A DNA stretch of 64,000 nt from the NCBI GenBank assembly GCA_003008705.1, contig PDUO01000004.1, forward strand, positions 434,001-498,000. The letters run 5' to 3'. The notes below the pieces were generated by a model. The model did no database searches, was not told where the DNA came from, and saw only the letters and a program-made list of their open reading frames with translations. Origin of the DNA: Pezicula radicicola. Taxonomy: Eukaryota; Ascomycota; Leotiomycetes; Helotiales; Dermateaceae. Below are positions 10,767 to 22,004 of the stretch, piece after piece (position 1 is the stretch's first letter; every line of letters starts with the position of its first letter). Made by a program: the position numbers and the translations under genes.

Positions 10767-12367
10767 AAGTAGATCTTGTGGGTGTTTAGAATATAGATGA
10801 ATAAATGGAATGTTCTTAGATATGTTTAGGTGATCTTGATCTTGATGCTACGGCAGTTACTTGGCTCAACGTGACCCAAAGGTCACTATTCTAAAGTTTT
10901 GCTGTATTTTGACTTTGATAAGTGAGCTGATTAGAGTAGCTGCTTCGACTTATAATTACTTGACTATCCCTTTGACGACTGTGGCAGGGGTAAGCGAGCC
11001 AGTCAGAGATGTAGATTTACTCTATTTTGTGACACAGGTTTTTAACTTACTATGTTTTTATAAGAACGTTATAAATAAACAATATTTCTATATATAAGTC
11101 TTCTATATATTATAAAGTAGTAATATAATTTTTCTTAGGATTTTTAGCCTTATTGTTATTAAAAAATAACTAAGGGAGAATAAGTAGTTAAGAAATTATA
11201 TTTACTTACTTCTACCTATATTAATATACCTTATAATTTATCTTTGTAATTAGAAAAATTAGAACTATAAGCAGAGCATACTTGTTATTAATTTTATTTG
11301 ATTTCTATTATAGAAAAAGTTAAGTTACAAGTTTGGTGTTCTCGCCGCTAAGACCTCTTTCGCGCTAAAAGTCGCTCTTGTCGTCAAAGCGATAGCACCT
11401 CGCTTAAATAAGGCTACTAGTAGTCTTCACTGTAGGTATTTCATAGTAGTAAGCAACTTACTTCATTCGAGTCGCTCACATAATTTACAAGAAATTCTTG
11501 CAGAGCATCCAAGCTTCTAAAGACCAAGCTAAATGGGTGTAGCTACGTAAAAGTATCTTGCACTTAGCTAAAGCTTGTACCTTGTCTCCCACTCATGTTT
11601 AAACAGCATTAAAAAACACAACTAACAAACCATATAAGGACACTTGCCCGAAGCAAGACGAAGGCGAAGAAGCAGGATCGAGATAAGGAGACGAATAAAT
11701 TGATTGTGAAGAGAAAGAGCCAATGGGCTTGGCCTATGGTACCATTGTGTGTTAGCAATTTAAAGGAGGAGCTTTTGGGAGGTGCTTAATTGGAATCTCA
11801 AAAGAAAGCTAAGGATGTGAGAGGTTTATTACTTAGGCGTCATTTGAATTGATTAAGTTATTTTGCTCTTATGTGACTGTTTAGTTCTTAGGTATGGTTA
11901 CGTGGTAGTAATTGTAGTTTCCGGTAGAAAGGACAATAACTTGAGAGAAGACTATGCTAGAAGGGTCATACGTTTGACTAATACCAGGATCGAGTTTGCT
12001 GGTTCTTGATTGATATGTGTATACCAGACATTGGAGAATGGAATTAGTTCACGCACTATGATTGATGTGAATGTATCTTCGTACGCAAGCAATAAATATC
12101 CATATACCTCTGTCTCTATTTGACATATCAGTAAGTAGGATATTTTCATAAAATGGCCTGCTAGTAAAGCAAATGGGTATAGATCGCTTTCCTGTAGTAA
12201 ACGCCACTCCAATAGACCTAAGATATCCCTAAAATTGAGCGAAATGATCCAGGAGTTCTAGCAGCTAGGTTCAAATCCGGAAGCAAAGTAAGTGGTGGTG
12301 ACAAGGTGGCAAACTCCAGTAGTATCCAGTCGATATCTCCCATCAATGTCAAGGCCGAGGTCAGGAC
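10767..12367. other. AT-rich, gene-free interval
   Basis: About 11040-11330 is extremely AT-rich with many TA steps and no long frames, as expected of old transposon sequence decayed by repeat-induced point mutation. 11340-11600 is more GC-balanced and contains CTCGCCGC. This motif also occurs at 23270, 23287 and 32804. No intact gene, tRNA or transposase could be supported. Confidence 0.55.
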
Positions 12368-13721
12368 CTAGAATCCTTCGCTGGGAGCGTAGTCGTCATG
12401 CGAGTCGTCGTTGTAGTCCCGCCAGGAGCGATAGCCACGGTAGCCGCCAGACCGTTGGTGCACCCAAGGCTGGTGATAGGTACTTGTATCTCTCTGACCA
12501 CTAATGCCTAACTGGGACGCCACATTAACATAACCCTCTCTATTAACCTTGCCCTCACTAAGCTGACTCTTGGCAATGCGTTGCACACTCTTTTCATCGC
12601 CCTTCCAGACTGTCCGACAGTAAACACATTTAACTTGGCCTGGCTTGGTCCTGGCCCATTGTTCGAAGCATTGTCGATGGATGTTGTTCCCGCAAGCAGC
12701 CCTGCACCAGACGATATCATCTTTTTCTTGAAACTCCATAACACACACTGGGCAGTCACCCTCGATGGGTTTACGCTTCCCGCCAGTGTCGGTTGACGAG
12801 GCTTCTTGTTGTGACGAGGATTGGGGGGTTGCCGGTGCGTTGCTAATAATCTCAACCAGTTCTTTGGAGAGTAAAGCTAGTTGATATGAGAGCTCCTCCG
12901 GAGCCTTCAAGACATTGACAAGGACCCGGAGATGTTAGCATCTGTGCACTACTTGAACAGAAACACATTTTAGATTGTGAGAGGCTTCAGAATTGGTCAT
13001 ATTGAAATCAAAGCTCATAAGAGCATTCATTCTCTTCCTATAAATTGATACAATGTATCGTTCATCACAAGCCTGGAGATGAAAGAAAGCTTGGGTGCCA
13101 CACATCGAGTTGACTTCGTGATGAAAAGTTCCCCTTGACTTCAAGAAAGGAACAGGTTAAATACCCACCAACTCGACAACTCAGCTGATCTGCAGAAGAT
13201 GGATGTACACTTACATAGATTATGTGCTTGCACTGGTTTCCCTTTACAGCATCTGGACAAGTACAAGTCGGAACCTTGCTAATCTTAATCTGATAAATAT
13301 TGCCAGTGGTGCCAGCTATGTCGAAAACCTCTTCCTCATGTGTTCCATCGCTGCTGAGGCTCCGTTTCCGATCAATTAAGAACATGCGCTGGGTTCGAAC
13401 GCGCTCAAGCCTATCAATGAACGATTTCGGTGGCTTCTTGCGGTGAACCCGAAGGCGCTTCTCCTCGTCCTTCTTCTTTCCTTTCTTCTTTGGTGGCGCA
13501 CCGTGGTCGTATTCATGGTTGTCTTCTCCAGCTTCGTAATTGACGGTATTGCGCTTACGCTTGGATGACTGGCTACTGGAGGATGGCATGTCAAAGGAGC
13601 TTGATTCTAATTGTGAAATGACTTGAGCCTTGCCGTCAACCGTTTGCTTTGTCTTTGGTGCAGAACTGGATGTTCGTCTGATAGCGGAAGAGCTGATGGG
13701 GATGTGGGAATGCGAGGCCAT
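12368..13721 (-). CDS. SWIM + RING zinc-finger protein (putative E3 ubiquitin ligase)
   Basis: Exon 1 (13215-13721) encodes a Ser-rich and Lys-rich N-terminus (KKKGKKKDEEKR, likely nuclear) and a SWIM finger with the CxC..CxH pattern (CTCPDAVKGNQCKH). Exon 2 encodes a RING finger (CPVCVMEF..CGNNIHRQCFEQW..CVYCRTVW) and a low-complexity Gly/Arg/Tyr tail. The combination is typical of fungal SWIM-RING proteins that probably ubiquitinate substrates; the target is unknown. The joining intron is odd. The donor is clear (GTAAGT at 13214), but the conserved continuation VLVNVLKAPE starts at 12925 right after GG, not AG. The nearest in-frame canonical acceptor (exon from 12904) would delete seven conserved residues. 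About 290-310 bp is unusually long for an intron here. Confidence 0.82.
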
Positions 13722-14067
13722 TGCTCGGGATCGCGACGTTAGTAGGTATGAAAGTGATGGTACAGTTTGCTAAGGAAGTCCGGTTATTGTTAGTAGAGAA
13801 GAAAAAACAACAACAAGACTACAATTCTATTGTGAAGTTTAGGTTTTCCGTTCCTTGGTTGTGAGTCCAAATTGTTTCGAATTCGGGCGACAAAGCTGGC
13901 GCCATTGAAGAACTGGGTCACGTGGGGCTTGGGAAAGGTATCAATGCTTAAGAAAACATATAACTAGAGGAAATTGCCACGTCGATTTTATTCTATTGCA
14001 ATTTGTTGTAGAAAAGGCACACAATTATTGAAACAAACTTGCTTAATACTTTGGTTCTGGCTTTTAT

Positions 14068-15158
14068 CTAGCCTCCCGTCGCCTCTCTGAAGAACGTGAT
14101 GCTCCGATTTGCGCCAGCAATAGCAAATGCTTCGCTCTTTCCAGTCTTAGGTAGCCATTTTGCACACCATAAAGTCTTCTCATCTCCGCTGTGTGTGTAT
14201 ACACATGCTCTCCGATCAATGGCCCAAACCTTGACCTTTCCATCGAATGATCCGCTCAAAAGATAATCTCCTGTGTCGCTCCAATCTAATGAAAAGATCC
14301 ACGCTGAGTGGCCTGTGAGATTCATTACTTGCTCGCCATTCTTCACATCGTACAGTGCAATAGTTCTTGCATCTCCTCCAGCTGCTAGAAGTGATCCAAG
14401 CGGCGAGAAAGCTACTGTCCGTACTGGCTTCACCATCCCTGCCACAGTATTAGTATTGTTCGTAAAGCCAATATTTTGCGTGACTTACCTGGTAATGAGT
14501 ATTTCATCCTCCTCGTCTCATTGTCAAAGACGTAGACTGCACCATTCTCATGCCCGCTAGCCGTGTACCTGCCGTCCCTACTGATATCGACACACATACC
14601 AAAGCTGCCTTTCGTCTCATACTCCACCGTCTTCGTGTCTGTAGCCAAGTCCCAAACATTTATCCTGCCATCATACGTCGTGCTCGCAAGGTACTGCCCG
14701 TCCTCGCTCAGGGCAATTGCCCAGGTCTCACCAGCCTTGTTATTATCCACAACTTTCTTCTCTTCTTCCCACTCTCCTGCTTCGGAGATAGCCCATATCT
14801 TGACCTCACCCCCAAAGCCCGCACTAGCAGCTTTCTTGCCATTGCGTGAGGTGACGATGTGATGGCAGCCAAGCTTGTGTGCGCCTAGCAGGTCTTGCGC
14901 AAGAGCGACGTCCGTTGTGGAGGTTGTGTCGTAGACTTTAATCGATGAAGCGCCGGAGACTGTTAAGATACGGTTGGACGTGACTGCGAAGGAAAATATG
15001 TCGGAGAGGTGGGCTACAGGTCGTTAGATCTTGAGCTCTTGTGGCCACCATGGAGGGGTATTTCAGGTACCATTGTCGATGGTATGGGTCGTCAAATACT
15101 GCTTGGACTAAGGACAGTTAGTTCTATTTCCAGGTATATGCACTTAATTGCATACCAT
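14068..15158 (-). CDS. ski8: SKI8 (WDR61-like) WD-repeat subunit of the Ski complex
   Basis: SKI8 is the WD40 scaffold of the Ski2-Ski3-Ski8 complex that feeds RNA into the cytoplasmic exosome. It also has a meiotic recombination role in some fungi (Rec14). Four coding exons (15156-15158, 15071-15107, 14489-15013, 14068-14438) give 311 residues. Exon 1 is only the ATG, followed by a 48-bp intron. WD-repeat hallmarks include INVWDLATDT, AVYVFDNETRR, TIALYDVKNGE and VKVWAIDRR, with the usual GH..D/S spacing (GHSAWIFSLDWSDTGDYLLS). The N-terminal KQYLTTHTIDNAH matches the start of this family, supporting the two tiny first exons. The length equals animal WDR61 rather than the longer yeast Ski8. 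Confidence 0.9.
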
Positions 15159-15482
15159 TGTCACCTACTCATGAGAGTTGCAAGGTCGGCTGGGCAGTAT
15201 TCTATGCTCTTATATGATGAAAGGGTTTGGCGGGGTTGACGTTGGAGAATTTATAACAAACCGATTGACCAACATTTAGGTACCTAATTTCACATTTTTG
15301 GGAACGCAAAACTGTAGCAGACGTATGTATTCAAACATTTAATGTACACTATTTGTACAAGCACTCTGCCCATCCTTGGTCCTTTACATCTACACCATAA
15401 GCCCGATCCCAAAACGCCTGATGCTAATGCTATGCAATGCCACTCGACTCTCCACACAGCCTCCGCTAAATCGTTTTTATTA

Positions 15483-15967
15483 CTATGCAGCATCGTCCAC
15501 TGACTCATCTGCTTTTGTTGTGCCCTTTGTGTCCTTCTTGAACATGCCCTTGATCTCTGTAATTTAATAAGCTCGTGCCATATCGCAACAACGCCAAAAA
15601 GCTTACCAGCCACACAGTAGGGACATAACAAATGTGCTCTCTTGATATGCCCACAAGCAGAGCATTTATTCAGTGACGTTACATCCTTCAATGCCTTTCC
15701 TGCCATCTGCCTGGATCTTTTCTTTGAGTGGGAAGTCTTCTTCTTTGGTACCGCCTTCAGGATGGATTCCCAAAGCCCTTCTAATAAACCGGGAACATTG
15801 AGTGATATAGCAGAGGGAATGGCGAATGTGAGGGATGGTATGGCTGGGAGGGAAAGCTGCCGCGATTGTAAAGTGGTAGTTCTGGATGCGAATGAGACCG
15901 CTGGTCGGGATAATCGGGGAAGGAAGGAGGAGAGAATAGAGGTCGTTGTAACGTGTCTGGCAGCCAT
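15483..15967 (-). CDS. mrpl32: Mitochondrial large-subunit ribosomal protein bL32m
   Basis: Two exons (15607-15967, 15483-15556; 50-bp intron) encode 144 residues. The first about 70 residues are Arg/Ser/Thr-rich without acidic residues early on, a mitochondrial presequence. The mature protein starts near [19 protein letters not shown], the conserved N-terminus of L32 proteins. It is followed by the zinc ribbon [17 protein letters not shown] (two CxxC pairs). In yeast the m-AAA protease matures this protein; by analogy the same may occur here. The gene lies back to back with the septin gene, sharing 322 bp. Confidence 0.95.
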
Positions 15968-16289
15968 CTCGACCGTCGTAGATATTTTAGGATTGGTGGT
16001 CAGCTTAGGAACTGGAATTGAGCATCTGGTAATAGCTGTTCAACATTTCTTTTCGCGACTCTCACGCTATCGAGACTCTCGGAGATTTCCCCCCTGTCGC
16101 CAACTAGTCCAATTTCAGCATCCCCTATTTCCAGGAAGGAACGCGACACTTTAATTTTGGCGAGTGATCTGGAGAACCCCTTCTTCAACAACGCCTCAAA
16201 TAATCCTCCTCAACTCCGTTCGCCGTTGAAACTTCGCCAGTTCATCTTGCTCATCGAATTACCTCACCCGGCCAGCTATCTTCGCAACA
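15968..16289. promoter_or_regulatory. Shared divergent promoter, bL32m / septin
   Basis: 322 bp between divergent ATGs. CT-rich segments precede the septin start. No specific factor site could be assigned. Confidence 0.45.
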
Positions 16290-17421
16290 ATGGCAACCGC
16301 AGCTGCACAGTCGGTGATCCCTAATAGCCACGTCGGTTTCGACAGCATCACATCGCAAATCGAGCGCAAGCTGTTGAAGCGAGGTTTCCAATTCAATGTC
16401 ATCTGTGTTGGTGAGTCCATATGACCCAGAATATTTGAGTGTTTTGATGCATGTCTAACATCGCTGCAGGTCAAACTGGACTCGGAAAGTCGACTCTTAT
16501 CAACACCATTTTCGCATCTCATTTGATCGACTCGAAAGGAAGACTCACTCCAGACGAGCCAGTACGATCGACCACCGAAATCCAGACGGTCTCACACATC
16601 ATTGAGGAGAATGGGGTCCGTCTGCGGTTGAACATTGTTGATACCCCAGGTTATGGAGACCAAGTCAACAACGATAGATGCTGGGATCCCATTGTCAAGT
16701 ACATCAAAGATCAGCACTCAGCATACCTCCGAAAGGAACTCACAGCTCAGAGAGAGCGATACATCCAGGATACTCGTATTCACTGCTGCCTCTTCTTCAT
16801 CCAACCCTCTGGCCACGCCCTGAAGCCAATTGATATTGTTGTTTTGAAGAAGCTCTCAGATGTTGTCAACGTCGTCCCAGTTATTGCCAAGTCTGATTCC
16901 TTGACATTGGAGGAGCGCGCAGCTTTCAAGGAGCGCATAAAGGAGGAGTTCGCATTCCACAACTTGAAGATGTTCCCTTACGAGAACGACGAGTTTGATG
17001 AGGAGGAGCGAGCCCTAAATGCTCAGATCAAGGCTAGTCCCAGCTTAATCCTGATCAATCAATCATAGTCTAATAGTTCCCATAGGATATCATTCCATTT
17101 GCCGTTGTTGGATCCGAAAAGTCGATCATCGTTGGAGGTCAGAAGGTCCGTGGACGCCAGAATAGATGGGGAGTTATCAACGTCGAGGACGAGAACCACT
17201 GCGAATTCATCTACCTCAGAAACTTCCTCACCCGAACCCATCTCCAAGACCTCATCGAAACAACATCACAAATTCATTACGAGACTTTCCGTGCCAAGCA
17301 ACTGTTGGCGCTCAAGGAGAGCAGTGCTCAGGGAGGACATGCTGGTAGCAGACCAATTTCTCCAGCAGCAGACAGAGAGTTGAGCCGAAACTCGCAGAGA
17401 ATGACCATGAACGGCTACTAG
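16290..17421 (+). CDS. cdc10: Septin, CDC10 group (Aspergillus AspD type)
   Basis: A GTP-binding filament protein of the septin ring at septa and hyphal tips. Exons 16290-16410, 16470-17032 and 17086-17421 give 339 residues. The start motif HVGFDSITSQIERKLLKRGF is the CDC10-group polybasic N-terminus. The P-loop GQTGLGKS spans the first splice junction (about 41-48), DTPGYGD is G3 and AKSD is G4. The septin unique element WGVINVEDENHCEF..LRNFLTRTHLQDL is intact. There is no long C-terminal coiled coil, as expected for the CDC10 group. The second intron (17033-17085) uses a GC donor (AAG|GCTAGT) because no in-frame GT donor joins the exons without losing conserved residues. Confidence 0.95.
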
Positions 17422-18022
17422 GTGTAATTTTTGGCGGGTTGAGGTGAGGTGATGAGATTGGGGCTGTTTTGATGGCGAGGCGGTATTGTGAAAAGCGACG
17501 ACACACTAGGGATTTCCTTGAGCTGGCCAAGGAGTTGTTTATGGCCGCGCTTGGACTGGGCATTTTACTTTGTCACTTTGTATTCCCCATTATTTCTCTT
17601 TGCTTAATTAGCCTTCTCTAATGTCGAGAATTCATTTCACTTGTAGATTGTTCCTGCCTAGCCTTTAATTACTCATGTTCAATGACTCACATCGGTGACA
17701 CAATTCACTCTACGAGTATCTCCTCTCCATGCGGAGGTCTAGGAAAAGATAAAGGATGAACGTACAGTACAGTCAACATTCACCTATCTACCAAGCAATA
17801 TCCAGTCTCAGTGTCAAATTTATGCATGTCTGCCTCACATTCAAGGAAAGCCTCTTATCGACATCTTATCGAAACACAGCAACAACTGTTCTCTCCCTCG
17901 ATGCACTTTCGCTCTTTTGCATGTTTTCTCTTAGACCGCTGCGGATATCCTGCATATTCCCACATACGACACGGATTCAACCACATATCTCACGCATCCA
18001 ACCGTCCAAAAGAACATACACA

Positions 18023-18990
18023 ATGGCTCCAAGTGTGTCCACCAAGACCCCACAATCCACCCCCCATGTTCCAACCTACCTCCTCGAGTACCCGAATACT
18101 AACTTTTCCCATCTTCCAGCACCCACCGACCTTCGCCCAATTGTGATCTCAGGCCCCTCAGGTGTGGGAAAAGGAACGCTTTACTCGAAGCTGTTAGCCA
18201 AGTACCCAGGAGTCTTCGCAACCACCATTTCCAACACCACCCGTGACCCCAGACCAGGAGAGACGCGCGATGTCGATTACTACTACATTACCATGGAGGA
18301 GTTCGAGGCTATGATTGAGCGGGATGAGTTTGTGGAGAATGCTATGTTTGGGGGTAGGCTACATATTTCTTTGTTCTCGTGCCCTGGAGACGTTAACTCT
18401 AAGAGCATGTGTCATAATTCTTACTCCTAGCTTTTGGGGGGAAATGTGGTACTAACTTGTTCAAGGAAATCGATATGGGACCAGTAAGAGGACTATTTCG
18501 GATTTGACGAAGAGTGGAAAGTTGGTATTGTTGGATATCGAAATGGAGGTTCGTACTTTTTTTGGGTTCCCTTCCTCAATGCCTCTTTAATTTTATGTCT
18601 TGGGTTCTGGAGAGGAATGCGGGGAGTGGATACTTTGTTGTGCCCGAGGAATTACAAGGGCTGACTTGTACGAAACAGGGTGTCAAGCAGATCAAAAAAT
18701 CCGACATCTCAGCTCGCTACGTCTTCATCGCACCACCTTCCATGGAAATTCTTGAATCGCGTCTCCGTGGCCGTGGAACAGAGAAGGAGGAGTCGATCCA
18801 GAAGCGTCTTGCGCAGGCCGAGAAGGAGTTGGAGTATTCACGAGTCGAGGGTGTTCATGACCTTATTATCGTCAATGATGATCTAGACAAGGCATTTGAG
18901 GAGTTGGAGGTCTTTACTTTCAAAAGCACCAAGACGCAGGAGCAGGGTCCTAAGGATGAGGAGAAGGCTGCTGTCAGTGCTCAGGGTTAA
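18023..18990 (+). CDS. guk1: Guanylate kinase
   Basis: Phosphorylates GMP/dGMP to GDP/dGDP with ATP. Three exons (18023-18353, 18466-18548, 18679-18990) give 241 residues from MAPSVSTK. The P-loop GPSGVGKGT is at about 44-52. The GMP-binding segment (SNTTRDPRPGE..DVDYYYI) and the FGGNRYGTSK junction are intact, as is the lid region RLRGRGTEKEESIQKRLAQA. The introns (112 and 130 bp) are longer than the local average. The frame is open upstream, and an in-frame ATG at 17921 would add 34 residues rich in Arg, Ser and hydrophobics with no acidic residue, resembling a mitochondrial presequence (275-residue form). Confidence 0.95.
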
Positions 18991-19589
18991 GATGTGATCC
19001 AAATCTGAGTAAAAGTGGACATGGAGCGAGGCATTGGAGGCATTTTGTGATTCTTTTGATCATTCGGTTTGCATATATGGGGCGAAGTGAAGCGATAGAT
19101 TTTCTTGCAAATGGGTCTGCTGCGATTTTAGAGGCGGTTTACAGCCTGGACGGATACCCTGCATAAAGCGCTTGGTCAAAATAGAATCTCATTCTTGCAT
19201 AGGACAGATAGACTCAATGGACAACATTTCACTTGAGTAACTTTGTTTTGCTGGACTTGTACTTATGCTTGCAATTTCACAGTGATTGGTATTGTAGACA
19301 TTCAGTTTATTCTGCTTTTATCGAGCTACAGACACACTCTTAGATGATCTTTTGTAATCCAGACCCCTTACTCCCCAGTTCCCCATTATCAATTCCCGTC
19401 ATGACAGCATGAAGTCTGTCTCGTCTACGCTGCAAAGAACGGGGGTATTTACTTTCAAAAAAGACACTCAACTCCAGATTTTCCCCGAACGCCTCTCAAT
19501 CCCCCTCTCTGTGTCTCACTATCCCATCCATCATTCCATCCATTTTAAATCATCTAATGGAAGAATTAAATCAAAAACTCAAAAAAAAA

Positions 19590-20621
19590 TTAAATCAAAT
19601 CACCCCTCGAAAACCTCTGTAAATGACTAACCTCACTATACCGCGAACTAGGCGCACGAACAGGATCAAAAGCAGGATGTAGCGCCGTGGGAGGTCTCTG
19701 CAAATTCTCTACAACAGGGGAATTTCTCGATTGCCATCTTGGTGGGCTATTGTTGTTGTTGTTGGTATTAGTGTCGATTACGGGTTTTGAGATGTGGATT
19801 CCTGACACGCGCATTGGAAATTTGAGTCCGAAGCGAGATTTGCGTCGGTCTGATGGTGAGGTTACTTCCTTTGGATGGTAGGAAGGAAGAACGGGTGTTA
19901 GGGGTCTTTGAGATCGTTGGGATCTTGTTGATCGGCTGCTGGTTAGACTGAAGGTTTTTCCGGTGGAGGCGTGTTCTTCGTCTTTGGGGGCTATGGCTCC
20001 GTGGCTGCGGACTTGGCGGCCAGTTATTCCTTGGGCGGAGTCGCAGAAAATGAAGGTCTACGGAGAGAGGAGTTTGTTAGTTTAAGTTTTTAGAGGCGGG
20101 GAGATTTGTTGGAGTGGTGGGAGGAAATATACTTACTGCAATGATGTTGAAGAGACCCATTATGGATGAGAGGATACCTGATGCAATTACTTCTCGCCAT
20201 AGTGGGAGTCCTAGGTTCTGAATGCTAGTTGCTGTCTTGTTGAGGTTTCCGAGGATGTTGAAGCCCAAGACTATCATTGCCAGTCCGAGGAAGACAAAGC
20301 CAGATGATGGACTGAGCATCGGCCAGTTACGGGCGAAGTATTTGGGGAAGAGAGTACATTCGGAAATGATGAGGAAGATACCGATCGTACTGGTTATGAA
20401 GTGGGAGACCCCATCGAAGAAAAAGAACTGTGAGAATGTTAGAGGGGTCGTTTTGGAGGGGTAGAGAAAATATATACATTACTGGTTTTGACTGTCATGA
20501 CCAGCATTATCCAACTTGCCACAACGACTGTGAGCAGTGATATTATGTTGAGGACTCGAATGACGTTCAGTGTGATGTAGCCTGGGCCTGCCAGTGTGTG
20601 CTCGGAGTTGAAGTTGAACAT
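19590..20621 (-). CDS. DUF7598-type fungal membrane protein
   Basis: Three exons (20478-20621, 20137-20427, 19590-20057) with introns of 50 and 79 bp give 300 residues. Four hydrophobic segments are visible: LNVIRVLNIISLLTVVVAS, HFITSTIGIFLIISEC, GFVFLGLAMIVLGFNILGN and VIASGILSSIMGLFNIIA. Family-like features are the N-terminal AGPGYITLNVIRVLNII, the FFFFDGVSHF join across intron 1 and the ARNWPMLSPSSGFVFLGLAM stretch. The last exon is a Ser/Pro/Arg-rich cytosolic tail with AQGITGRQVRSHGA and a run of Asn. The function is unknown. It is convergent with guanylate kinase, with about 600 bp of gene-free sequence between. Confidence 0.88.
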
Positions 20622-22004
20622 CTTGCTGGTGTAAGGTAGTAAGGAAAGGTTTGGGATTCTTGGTGAGCCACGCAGGCGCTGTCTTGATCTGTCTTTTAGA
20701 TATGCGCTGAAATGATTGAAATAGTTATTTAGTTTGACTGCCTGCAGTGGTAGAAGGACGGACTTGATGTGACGTGGTTGAAAGATTGTCTGCGAATTGG
20801 AACTTTGTGGAAAAGGAACAGAAGGAAAGCTTCGAGGAGAGGGTGGAATTAATTATGATAGAGAAGTTCCTTATTCAAAAGGAAATCCTCATTGTCCTCT
20901 TGGGTTCACAATGAATGAATGAATGAGGCTGCTTGCTATTGTGAGCAAACGACAATACAAAGACAATAGTTCGTGAGAGACAAGAGACAAAGCTGACAGG
21001 CAAGCCTTTATGAAGTATAACCGTCCTAAACCTTTATTAAAACGCGCATGGGGGAAATGGCAGGACTCTTTTGGTGATCATCCAATAAAGACCCAATAAA
21101 GACCAGGTTGGAGAACTACTCCTTGACCAGGCGACAGGTCCCGACTTGCTTCAGCATGCAACAAAGGAACTATTGCCGTTTCAGTGGCAATGACTGGACG
21201 AAGAAAATTCCAAGTTATCGCCGTGCACTGACGAGCACCTTCTCACCTCATCGAGGCTACAGGGACAGCTCGAGAGTTACTCGCATCGTCACGGATCGTC
21301 TTCGGCGCAGGGTAATGCTGTGGACAACAACGATCCCCCAACTACTGATCGTCATGATGGTCACAGATTAGCCAATTGCATAGCTCTACAGCCGCCCTGA
21401 TCTATGCGAAGCTCAAGGCTGTTCATACGGATGCGTCCGTTGATTGTTTCACGCCATTCTGAGTCGTCAAGATGGATTGGATGAAGATGCTCGAGCGAGA
21501 AGTTTCAAGTTCGTCTGTTATGCTAGCGAATCTTCTGTGGAGAGGTTTGGCGAGATTCTCAGCTGGTACCGTTTATATGTCGGATGTTATATCCAAGGTA
21601 AACGCCTCGAACTTGTATGGATATTGTATGGATATTCATCTAATACAAAAGTAAATCATTTCAGGGCCTTCCACCTTCCAGCGTTAAAGTTTCGGGAATT
21701 TGCATCACAACTGTAACTATTTGCCACACGTCGACAATAAATTAATAAGTCCCAGTGGTCCTGAGTCTGGAACGACGGGACGGGAAGTCGATCATATGTC
21801 AGTCATGTGATCTACAAGCGGTAAAGAAGACGGAGGACGGAAGACGGATGACGGATGACCTAGCCGAGCGGCAAATAAGCGCTTTCCATTTCTAAACTCA
21901 AACCTGGAACATTTCTCAGCCTCATTCTTACCTCTGGCCACGCAGGCAAAACCAATCTCCATCAAGCCCCAAAAAGAATCGCAGACAGTCACAAGAACTC
22001 AAAA
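20622..22004. other. Intergenic region with a gene-like remnant
   Basis: Promoter side of both the DUF7598 and SERF genes. 21080-21660 is less AT-rich than its surroundings and carries coding-like stretches in more than one frame. Examples are the frame including ARARSFKFVCYASESSVERF at about 21480-21545 and another with STAALIYAKLKAVHTDASVD at about 21380-21440. Stops and frame changes separate them, so I treat this as a possible gene relic rather than a gene. Confidence 0.35.

Noticed and set aside
12255..12300. T-arm-like string GGTTCAAATCC suggesting a tRNA
   Set aside because: The flanking bases cannot form a T stem, and no acceptor or anticodon arm is present.
17756..17920. Far upstream ATG of the guanylate kinase frame
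   Set aside because: Only the part from 17921 looks like a targeting sequence; the earlier part is not protein-like.
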